Translations under genes and position numbers: made by a program
Shown here: positions 57,540 to 64,000 of the stretch, piece after piece
Layout: each line of letters begins with the position of its first letter
Numbering within the stretch: the stretch's first letter is position 1
Notes under the pieces: model-generated
Seen by the model: the letters and a program-made list of their open reading frames with translations, nothing else
Database searches by the model: none
Told to the model about the DNA's origin: nothing
Origin: Dehalococcoidia bacterium
GTDB taxonomy: Bacteria; Chloroflexota; Dehalococcoidia; DSTF01; JACRBR01
DNA length: 64,000 bases
Reading direction: 5' to 3'
Assembly: GCA_021731085.1 (NCBI GenBank)
Contig: JAKFYB010000016.1
Location: 1 to 64,000 of the forward strand

Positions 57540-58817
57540 TTGCCTATCGAACCGCACGTATCCACGCTCGCCAATGGCCTGCGCGTCGTCACCAGCGAAG
57601 TGCCGACGGCGCAGTCGGTGAGCGTTAACCTCTTCGTCGGGATCGGCTCGCGCGGTGAGACGCCGAAAACAAACGGCGCATCTCACTTCATGGAGCACCT
57701 GCTCTTCAAAGGCACCACGGGCCGGCCCGATCCGATCGTCATCGCCGAGGCGATTGAAGGCGCGGGCGGCGTCCTCAACGCGTACACATCGAAAGAGCTG
57801 ACCTGCTACTGGAACCAGGTGCCCTTCGACCGTCTCGAGACGGCGATGGACATCCTCGCCGACATGTATCAGAACTCATTGATGGCCGAGGAAGAGATCG
57901 CCCGCGAGCGCACAGTCGTCCAACAGGAGATCCGCCGCGCCTTCGACCAGCCCGGCGCCTGGGCCAGCGAACTGCTCTCGCGTGCTACGTTCGGCGACCA
58001 ACCCATCGGCTGGCCGATCGCAGGCACGCTCGAGACCATCGAAGCGATGGGCCGCACTGATTTCGTCGACCACGTCGCGACCTACTACGTACCCTCGAAC
58101 ACCGTGCTCAGCATCTCCGGCAACACGACGCACGAAGAAGTGATGACGCTCGCCGAGCGTTACTACGGCGGCGCCGACGATCACGGCTACCCGCCCATTC
58201 CGCCCGCCGTCGCACAGTTTCCGGAGGAACGCATCGTCGTCGAAACGCGCGAGATCGCGCAGTGCAACATGGGCATCGCCCTCTACGCCATCCAGCGCGA
58301 CGATCCAGACCGCTATCCGTTGATGATCCTAAACACGATCCTCGGCCGTGGCATGAGCTCGCGCCTGTTCAAGGAGGTGCGCGAGAAGCGCGGCCTCGCG
58401 TACTCCGTCGGATCCGGCGTCTCCCGCTACAGCGACATCGGCACGATGGGCATCAGCGCCGGCGTCACGATGGAGAATCTGTACGAAGCGACGCAGGTCA
58501 TCTGCGATGAGCTCTTCAAGTTGCGCGACACACCCGTAAGCAACGACGAGATCACGAAGGCGCGCGACTTCGCGACCGGCAACTTCCGCCTCGGCCTGGA
58601 GTCGACGATGGCGCTCGCGCAACGCGCCGGTGAGTCACTGCTGATGACCGGCGAGATCGAGCCAGTCGAGGACGTCGTCGCCGCGCTCGCTGCCGTGACA
58701 GTCGCGGATGTGCAGCGTGTAGCACAGCGCCTGTTCCATCCCGGCGCCTTCAGCATGTCCGTCGTAGGCCCCGGCGGTGATGTCGACCGCCTGCGCTCGA
58801 TCCTGGACGCGGCGTAG
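57540..58817 (+). CDS. M16-family zinc peptidase (processing-peptidase-like)
   Basis: 425 residues from TTG 57540 with AGGGGAG upstream and a TATACT box at 57502; ATG 57495 is the alternative. Inverted zinc motif HFMEH in NGASHFMEHLLFKGTTGRPD with the distal Glu in ERTVVQQEIRRAF; the C-terminal half has LGRGMSSRLFKEVREKRGLA YSV. Homologues of mitochondrial processing peptidase and PqqL/YmxG cleave short peptides or signal fragments. Single-chain form, no signal peptide. The gene is divergent from the GGDEF gene. Confidence 0.92.
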   Translation: MPIEPHVSTLANGLRVVTSEVPTAQSVSVNLFVGIGSRGETPKTNGASHFMEHLLFKGTTGRPDPIVIAEAIEGAGGVLNAYTSKELTCYWNQVPFDRLETAMDILADMYQNSLMAEEEIARERTVVQQEIRRAFDQPGAWASELLSRATFGDQPIGWPIAGTLETIEAMGRTDFVDHVATYYVPSNTVLSISGNTTHEEVMTLAERYYGGADDHGYPPIPPAVAQFPEERIVVETREIAQCNMGIALYAIQRDDPDRYPLMILNTILGRGMSSRLFKEVREKRGLAYSVGSGVSRYSDIGTMGISAGVTMENLYEATQVICDELFKLRDTPVSNDEITKARDFATGNFRLGLESTMALAQRAGESLLMTGEIEPVEDVVAALAAVTVADVQRVAQRLFHPGAFSMSVVGPGGDVDRLRSILDAA

Positions 58818-58875
58818 GGGCTTGTCGGCTGTGATGCGATCCGCGCGGTGTCACCATGCCGCGAGAGGTGCCGCA

Positions 58876-59049
58876 ATGACAGATTCTCGTCCGGATCCAC
58901 CGACCCATCTGACCATGGAAGAAAGACGGGCACGCCTACGGCGATGGGCGCAAGACGCTGCCAAGGATCCGTCCGTCGAGGAAGCGTTGCAGAAAATCCT
59001 TGCAGAGCGACCTTACCTTCGAACGCGAAAGCCGACCGTCAGCGGTTGA
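58876..59049 (+). CDS. Small protein, possible antitoxin (57 aa)
   Basis: 57 residues from ATG 58876 with AGAGGTG upstream: hydrophilic and helical in character (MEERRARLRRWAQDAAKDPS, EEALQKILAERPYLRTRKPT). No family is recognised with certainty. Its stop overlaps the start of the next frame (TTGA), the spacing usual for antitoxin-toxin pairs. Antitoxin role is inference from size, order and coupling. Confidence 0.5.
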   Translation: MTDSRPDPPTHLTMEERRARLRRWAQDAAKDPSVEEALQKILAERPYLRTRKPTVSG

Positions 59050-59372
59050 GCTTCACGCTGAATACGAGGGCTGTTCACGAAGAGGTCGCACGCTTCTCCG
59101 AAACCACTCGAAAGGAGTGGGAGGCGTGAGTCGCGGTCATCCTGGAAGATCCAAGACCCAGTTTCGGGACCTTCACGACGAAGGAAGTTCCGATTCGCGA
59201 ATACCCGTCAAGAACCTGGGTGTATGAAATTGGCCCCGAGATCAGTATCTCTGGCGAGTTACTGCACGTGTTTACAAGTGAAACCTTGCCGGATTTCCTC
59301 ATCGTACACGTCATCGACGAACCTAATTCTGAGATCGTTGTGGTGAGCCTGCGCGAGAATCGCCGGGCATGA
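59046..59372 (+). pseudogene. Small protein interrupted by an in-frame TGA, possible toxin
   Basis: From TTG 59046 the frame codes SFTLNTRAVHEEVARFSETT RKEWEA, meets TGA at 59127-59129 (codon 28), then continues without shift for 80 codons of protein-like sequence to TGA at 59370-59372. The continuation includes VAVILEDPRPSFGTF, TWVYEIGPEISISGEL and VIDEPNSEIVVVSLREN. The second part has no start codon and ribosome site of its own, so both parts are one gene with a nonsense codon, most simply TGG to TGA. RelE/ParE-like size and position after a 57-residue protein suggest a disabled toxin. Codons such as ATT, AAT, TTA are richer in A/T than nearby genes, compatible with transfer. Confidence 0.6.
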
Positions 59373-59485
59373 GCTGGGGCACGTATACCGGCCCTCTTAT
59401 CTGAGCCAAACCGGCTACTCTGAGAGCAAGATCCGGATAGCGACGTTGCGCGCATCAAGCGTACGCTGGCCTCCGGAGGTACATC

Positions 59486-60553
59486 ATGGCTCTCGCAACG
59501 CTGACACGACCAAACACCCTCAACGAAGACGCCTGCTGGGAGGCCGTCGAACAACGGCGCAAGACCTCCGACGGCCTGTTCTTCGTGGCCGTCACGTCCA
59601 CAAGGATCTATTGCCGCCCGTCGTGCCCATCGCGGACACCGATGCGCAAGAACATCCGCTTCTTCCGCACGCCGGACGAGTGCGAAGCTGCCGGCTTCCG
59701 CTCCTGCAAGCGCTGCAAGCCGCGCGACCCCGTTCGCTCCGATGTCGCCCTCGTGAAGGCGATCTCACGGCGGCTCGATGCGGCCGACGAGAAGCTGACG
59801 CTGGGCGATCTGTCTGCCGAGTTCGGCGTCAGTCAGTTCCATCTGCAGCGGACGTTCAAGCGCATCACCGGCGTCTCGCCGCGACAGTACGCTGCCGCCC
59901 GACGTGGCGAGCGCCTCAAGGACGAACTGCGAAACGGCAATGGCGTCGCGTCGGCGGCGTACGGCGCTGGCTTCGGTTCCAGCAGCCGGGTGTACGAAAC
60001 GGCGCCGTCGCTGCTCGGCATGACGCCCGCGCGCTACGGACGCGGTGGTGTCGGTATGAACATCTCGTACACGATTACAACCTGCCTCTATGGGCGCATG
60101 ATCGTCGGCGCAACAGAGCACGGGATCTCGACCCTCGGCTTCGGCGATCGCGAGGAGCCGATGATCAAGGCGCTGCACCTTGAATATCCGCAGGCAGCGA
60201 TTCAGCGAGATGACGCCGGCATGCGCCGCTGGGTCGACGACGTCCTGCGCGCGGTAGAGGACGGCACCGGCCAGCACCAGCTTCCACTCGACATCCGCGC
60301 GACGGCCTTCAAGCTGCGCGTTTGGGAAGCGCTACGCAAGATTCCGCGCGGCGAAACCCGCTCGTATTCCGACATCGCACGCAGCATCGGCGCACCGCGA
60401 GCCGCCCGCGCCGTCGGCAACGCCTGCGCGACGAACCCTGTCGCCGTTCTCATCCCCTGCCACCGCGTCATCAAGGAAGACGGGAGCCTGGGTAACTACG
60501 GTTACGGGGTCGAACGCAAGACAAAGCTGCTCGAACGCGAGGGCGCACTGTGA
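59486..60553 (+). CDS. ada: Ada: DNA repair methyltransferase and activator
   Basis: 355 residues, ATG after GGAGGTAC. Domain order: zinc/methylphosphotriester domain with FVAVTSTRIYCRPSCPSR and FRSCKRCKP (four Cys), AraC-type helix-turn-helix (LTLGDLSAEFGVSQFHLQRT and YAAARRGERLKDELR), then O6-alkylguanine transferase with VGNACATNPVAVLIPCHRVI, whose PCHRV Cys takes the alkyl group. It repairs alkylated DNA and, once methylated, activates the adaptive response. Overlap GTGA with the next gene makes them an operon. Confidence 0.95.
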   Translation: MALATLTRPNTLNEDACWEAVEQRRKTSDGLFFVAVTSTRIYCRPSCPSRTPMRKNIRFFRTPDECEAAGFRSCKRCKPRDPVRSDVALVKAISRRLDAADEKLTLGDLSAEFGVSQFHLQRTFKRITGVSPRQYAAARRGERLKDELRNGNGVASAAYGAGFGSSSRVYETAPSLLGMTPARYGRGGVGMNISYTITTCLYGRMIVGATEHGISTLGFGDREEPMIKALHLEYPQAAIQRDDAGMRRWVDDVLRAVEDGTGQHQLPLDIRATAFKLRVWEALRKIPRGETRSYSDIARSIGAPRAARAVGNACATNPVAVLIPCHRVIKEDGSLGNYGYGVERKTKLLEREGAL

Positions 60554-61170
60554 CCGGCCGCGCACAGCTCGCCACAATTTCGCTCGCGGCTTATGCCGCC
60601 TTCATCGCGACCGTCGTCATCATGCCGTTCCTCAAGGACGCGTACAGCCCGATCGACGAGACGATCAGCGAAGGCGCGATCGGTGAACATGCGTGGGTGC
60701 AGACGGCCGGATTCTTCGCGCTCGCTGCAGCCAGCCTCGGCATCTCGTGGCTGCTCTACGGCGAGCGTGAATCGCGGCCGCCGATCGCTGTCACGGCCGC
60801 CGTCCTCGCGTTCTCGACCGTCTTCACGGTTGCGCTCGCGGTCGTACCGACGGATGCGCCGGGCGAAGACACGTCCGGCGGAGCCGTGCACGTCGCCGCT
60901 GCAGCGTTCGCCTTCCTCGTCGCCATCGCCGGCATTCTTTCGGCAACCGTGACGTTCCGTGGCCACGAAGTACTCGCCCGGCTCACGACGTGGTCGCTGA
61001 TTGCGGGGCTGGCGGCTTTAGCGTTGCTCGCCGTGACGGGGTTGGGTGTCGAACCCTCAGGCGTGTGGCAACGCGCCACCGTTGCGGTTGAAGTTCTGTG
61101 GTTCGTCTCTGTCGGAGTGGTGTTTCTCGCCGCCGAGCGCAGCCCGCGTGAACAGCTGATCGCAACCTAA
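60550..61170 (+). CDS. DUF998-like membrane protein
   Basis: 206 residues from GTG 60550 overlapping the ada stop. Six hydrophobic segments; the first loop has PFLKDAYSPIDETISEGAIG, similar to the DPISxxxS block of DUF998 proteins. VALAVVPTDAPGEDTSGGAV and a HVAAAAFAF helix also fit the family. Function unknown; co-expression with ada suggests induction by alkylation damage. Confidence 0.72.
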   Translation: MTGRAQLATISLAAYAAFIATVVIMPFLKDAYSPIDETISEGAIGEHAWVQTAGFFALAAASLGISWLLYGERESRPPIAVTAAVLAFSTVFTVALAVVPTDAPGEDTSGGAVHVAAAAFAFLVAIAGILSATVTFRGHEVLARLTTWSLIAGLAALALLAVTGLGVEPSGVWQRATVAVEVLWFVSVGVVFLAAERSPREQLIAT

Positions 61171-61249
61171 CATACACGAGGTGTGCCGACTGCCTGAAGC
61201 GTAGCGTCGCTTTGTACTTTTGCTGTCTGCTGTTTGCTCTCTGCCGTCG

Positions 61250-61266
61250 CCGCGATACCATCGCGG
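61250..61266 (+). other. Hairpin immediately before the Nudix start
   Basis: CCGCGAT-ACC-ATCGCGG, a 7-bp perfect stem ending two bases before the GTG at 61268. It occupies the place of a ribosome site, which is otherwise missing, so translation may be leaderless or controlled by this stem. Confidence 0.5.
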
Positions 61267-61267
61267 C

Positions 61268-61759
61268 GTGGAACGACACTTTACCGTCTCCGGTTTCGTC
61301 TGCGATGGCGATGCGACGCTGTTGCACTGGCACCAGAAGCTCCAGATCTGGCTGCCACCCGGCGGCCACATCGACGCCAACGAAGACCCCATCCAGGCCG
61401 TCGTGCGCGAAGCCCTCGAAGAGACGGGCTACACCTGCGATGTGATCCCCCACGAAGCACCGCTGCAGTTCTCGAACATCACGCAGCTCCCCGGGCCGTT
61501 GAAGATCATCGTTGCCGATGTCGGCGCGTCGCCGAAGGAGCCGGCACACCAACACATCGACTTCAGCTACGCACTCCGTCCGGTGGCAGGCATCGAACGC
61601 CGCACGCCTGAAGAAGACTTCATCTGGGTGACGGCAGACCAACTCCGCAGCGACGAGCCGCTGAAGCTCGCCTCATGTGGCGTCGAAGTGCCAGCGCCGG
61701 AAGACGTGCGTGTCATCGGGCTGCGGGCGATCGACCTCGTGCGCCGCGCGGCCGTCTAA
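61268..61759 (+). CDS. Nudix hydrolase
   Basis: 163 residues from GTG 61268; no ribosome site, hairpin upstream. Nudix box is complete: G-HIDAN-E-DPIQAVV-REALEETGY. Preceding strands ERHFTVSGFVCDGDATLLHW and the LPPGGHI motif fit. Hydrolyses a nucleoside-diphosphate-linked compound; substrate not predictable. Convergent with the ABC ATPase gene, stops overlapping. Confidence 0.88.
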   Translation: MERHFTVSGFVCDGDATLLHWHQKLQIWLPPGGHIDANEDPIQAVVREALEETGYTCDVIPHEAPLQFSNITQLPGPLKIIVADVGASPKEPAHQHIDFSYALRPVAGIERRTPEEDFIWVTADQLRSDEPLKLASCGVEVPAPEDVRVIGLRAIDLVRRAAV

Positions 61760-62445
61760 ACCTCGGTCACAACACCATCTTCGATGCGCAGCGTGCGCGA
61801 CGCATATTCCGCCATGCGCAGGTCGTGCGTCACCATAAGCGCCGTCTTGTTGCGCTGCTTCACCTCGCTCTGCAGCATCTCCACGACCTGCCGTCCGCGT
61901 GTGGTATCGAGATTCGCGGTCGGCTCGTCAAGCAGGATCAGCGCCGGATCATTCATCAGCGCCCGCGCAATCGCCACGCGCTGACGCTCCCCGCCCGACA
62001 TCTCGGATGGATACGCCTTCGCACGCTCCATGAGCCCCATCTCGTCGAGCAAGCGATCAGCGACCTCCTTTGGATCGCCGTTGGTGCGTCCGCCGATCTC
62101 GGCGACGGCCAGCAGATTTCGCCGCGCCGTCAGGTACGGCAGCAGGTTCGAACCCTGGAACACAAAACCAACCCTCTCGCGCCGGAATTGTGCGAGCTTG
62201 CTGTTTCCTTCCGCTGTCAGCGCAACGCCGCCGACTGTCAGAGAACCCTCGCTCGGAGTCAGCAGGCCGCCGAGCATCGCGAGCAACGTGGTCTTGCCGC
62301 TGCCACTCGGCCCCACTAGCGCGATCAGTTCGCCTGCATTTGCGGTGAACGTCGTCGAGCGCACGGCCTGCACGGCATTTTCACCGTCTCCGTACGTCTT
62401 CGAGATGCCCCGCGCATCAACCGTGACAATCATGTTCGGCGTCAT
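61756..62445 (-). CDS. ABC transporter ATPase (LolD/MacB/FtsE type)
   Basis: 229 residues. Walker A LVGPSGSGKTTLLAMLGG, Q-loop VGFVFQGSNLLPYLTA, signature PSEMSGGERQRVAIARALMN, Walker B LILLDEPTANLDTTRGR, H-loop VTHDL. Four-base overlap with the permease gene. The type works in mechanotransmission or lipoprotein/peptide export rather than nutrient uptake. Confidence 0.92.
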   Translation of the reverse strand: MTPNMIVTVDARGISKTYGDGENAVQAVRSTTFTANAGELIALVGPSGSGKTTLLAMLGGLLTPSEGSLTVGGVALTAEGNSKLAQFRRERVGFVFQGSNLLPYLTARRNLLAVAEIGGRTNGDPKEVADRLLDEMGLMERAKAYPSEMSGGERQRVAIARALMNDPALILLDEPTANLDTTRGRQVVEMLQSEVKQRNKTALMVTHDLRMAEYASRTLRIEDGVVTEV

Positions 62446-63542
62446 TGCTGCTGTCCCAGCGCGATCAGCGGATCGACGGTCGCAATACGCCGTCCGGAGA
62501 ACAACACACCGATGACGGCCGTCCCGAGCAACAGGATCGCCGCCATCAAGATCTTGTCACGCTCGACCAGCAGCGGCACGTTGGACGGCAACAGGTTCAC
62601 CGTCACAATCGTCAGCGGCAGCGCGATCACAATGCCGATTATCGAGATGATGAACACCTGCAGTAGAAGCTGCCGGAAGACGAACCACGACGAAGCGCCG
62701 ATCGCTTTCAAGACGCCAATCTGCCCCACCTTCTGCAACGTGAGCACATAAAAGAAGACGCCGATTACCATCGCACCGATCGCGAGCCCGAAGCCCTGGA
62801 TCGCGTTCGCCGTGCCTTGCTGCGCGCTGACGCCCGGGATGCTGTTGAACGTCTGCCCGGGTGTCGCAGCTTCCGTACCCGGGACATCCGCTGGCACACT
62901 CTCGACGAGGTCGGCCGCGCCGGACACCATCACCAGCGTCGCCACAGGCGCGTCCGGGTCGTCGCCGTACTTCAACAGGCGAAAGTCTTCGATCGCGCCC
63001 CAGATCGGCGTCTGGAAGAAGAACGGCCCTTCGTCGACGGTGCCGACGATCTCGAACGTGTACAGCTGCAGGCGGCTGCTTACCTCGATCGTGTCGCCGA
63101 TGCCCAGGCCGCGCTCCTCCACGAAGCGCTTGTCCGCCAGCACAGCACCTGTCTCGCCCGCCTCCAGCTCCCGGCCTTCGCGCAATGCGGGCGCAGAGAT
63201 CGTCCCAGCCTCGAAGCCCAGGAACGCGACCGGGCCCTTCTCCGGCTGTTCGGACGGTTGCACCGACACGTAGCCCAGCGCGGACGATTGCTCCACGCCC
63301 GGGGCGGCCTTGATCTCGGCCACCGTCTCTGCAGCCAATTCGCTCTGCTGAAGGCTCAGGTTCGCGTTGTCGGCGAACACGAGCGCATCGGCGTTCAACC
63401 CCTTAACAGCGCTGCCGGCCTGGTCGAGAAGCCCGGCGCCGAGCGCGTTGATCATGAACACGAGATACGCAACGAGCGTCACGATCAGTCCGATCAGGGC
63501 GAACTGCCCCCGCCGGTACCAAAGCTCATCGATAGCGATCAT
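62442..63542 (-). CDS. ABC transporter permease (FtsX/MacB type)
   Basis: 366 residues: N-terminal membrane segment (FALIGLIVTLVAYLVFMINA), an extracytoplasmic domain of about 200 residues, and three C-terminal segments with GVFFYVLTLQKVGQIGVLKA IGAS, the FtsX signature. Ends in ALGQQQ. Pairs with the ATPase encoded next, probably exporting or extracting a substrate at the membrane surface. Confidence 0.9.
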   Translation of the reverse strand: MIAIDELWYRRGQFALIGLIVTLVAYLVFMINALGAGLLDQAGSAVKGLNADALVFADNANLSLQQSELAAETVAEIKAAPGVEQSSALGYVSVQPSEQPEKGPVAFLGFEAGTISAPALREGRELEAGETGAVLADKRFVEERGLGIGDTIEVSSRLQLYTFEIVGTVDEGPFFFQTPIWGAIEDFRLLKYGDDPDAPVATLVMVSGAADLVESVPADVPGTEAATPGQTFNSIPGVSAQQGTANAIQGFGLAIGAMVIGVFFYVLTLQKVGQIGVLKAIGASSWFVFRQLLLQVFIISIIGIVIALPLTIVTVNLLPSNVPLLVERDKILMAAILLLGTAVIGVLFSGRRIATVDPLIALGQQQ

Positions 63543-63614
63543 ACTGACATCCTACGAGAGAGTGATAGCATCCCGATCATTCGGGCGGCAGGACTCTCGA
63601 AACTGGAGGAATCC

Positions 63615-64000
63615 ATGGTTACGGCGATTCAGACCACGAAGTTGGCGAAGGAGCAGTATCGGGACGCGGGGGCCGTGCTTGCGCGCGCCTTCTACGACGA
63701 CCCCCTGATGTCGTACGTGATCCCGGATGACGCGACCCGCCTCTCGAAGCTCACGTGGTTCATGTCTCTCGCTGCCAAGTACGGCACCACTTATGGCGAA
63801 GTCGAAACGACCGCTGGCACGATCGAAGGCAACGCCATCTGGCTTCCGCCCGGCGACACCGACGTGCCCGCGATGCGCATGATGAAGATGGGTATGTGGA
63901 TGGCGCCGTACAAGCTCGGCATGGGGCCGCTGATGAGGTTTCTGAAGGCGATGGATTTCGTTGAGAAGTTGCATCACGAGATAGCGCCGGAGCCGCACAA
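63615..64000 (+). CDS. GNAT-family N-acetyltransferase, N-terminal part (cut by window edge)
   Basis: At least 128 residues from ATG 63615, SD CTGGAGG. VTAIQTTKLAKEQYRDAGAV, then LARAFYDDPLMSYVIPDD and IEGNAIWLPPGDTDVPAMR match the start of small GNAT proteins seen in many bacteria. The acetyl-CoA motif lies beyond the window. Divergent from the FtsX-type permease. Confidence 0.8.
   Translation, partial: MVTAIQTTKLAKEQYRDAGAVLARAFYDDPLMSYVIPDDATRLSKLTWFMSLAAKYGTTYGEVETTAGTIEGNAIWLPPGDTDVPAMRMMKMGMWMAPYKLGMGPLMRFLKAMDFVEKLHHEIAPEPH

Noticed and set aside
59127-59129. Selenocysteine or TGA-as-Trp coding
   Set aside because: Other genes in the window end normally at TGA, and I see no SECIS-like hairpin directly after this codon. 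A nonsense change is simpler.

Overview
The window is high-GC bacterial chromosomal DNA with frequent GTG and TTG starts and many tightly packed, start/stop-overlapping genes. Secreted products are mostly lipoproteins or signal-peptide proteins with Thr/Pro-rich linkers. Together with a eukaryotic-type glutamine synthetase (GSII), a short Oxa1-type YidC and abundant dispersed palindromes and intergenic motifs, this suggests a Chloroflexota-like organism. That placement is inference; no rRNA or other phylogenetic marker decides it.

Left end (1-5.7 kb): a replication-origin-proximal region. Four parS-like centromere sites lie in a direct-repeat array next to the conserved minus-strand cluster rpmH-rnpA-yidD-(beta-propeller lipoprotein)-yidC-jag, which serves L34, RNase P and membrane-protein insertion. 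dnaA and parAB are not in the window.

5.8-32 kb: mixed housekeeping and envelope genes. These are a GH29 fucosidase, secreted lipoproteins, a CAP-domain protein, a sulfatase-fold protein with Thr at the formylglycine position, a nitrogen operon (amt-glnB-glnII) with a candidate GlnR-like site, a sphingosine-phosphate-lyase-like PLP enzyme, and a GreA lacking its two catalytic acidic tip residues. They continue with a GH18-like membrane protein, a CE4 deacetylase, an MgtE-like transporter, a GH3 enzyme, tRNA-Thr(CGT) with a nearby copy of exactly its 5' half, a beta-helix protein, a dockerin/FG-GAP protein, a TetR-SDR module and citrate synthase.

32-57 kb: a large surface-polysaccharide locus bracketed by cyclic-di-GMP genes. 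A 2312-residue multi-PAS GGDEF/HD-GYP protein sits on the left and a membrane GGDEF protein on the right. Between them are four GT4-type glycosyltransferases, one GT2, two GT-C-like membrane proteins, two tandem sulfotransferases, three methyltransferases, two left-handed beta-helix acyltransferases and an ABC-2 exporter pair. The set points to a sulfated, methylated, acylated glycan exported by an ABC route.

57-64 kb: an M16 peptidase, a small toxin-antitoxin-like pair whose second gene has an in-frame TGA, Ada, a DUF998-like membrane protein, a Nudix hydrolase, an FtsX/MacB-type ABC transporter and the start of a GNAT acetyltransferase cut by the window edge.
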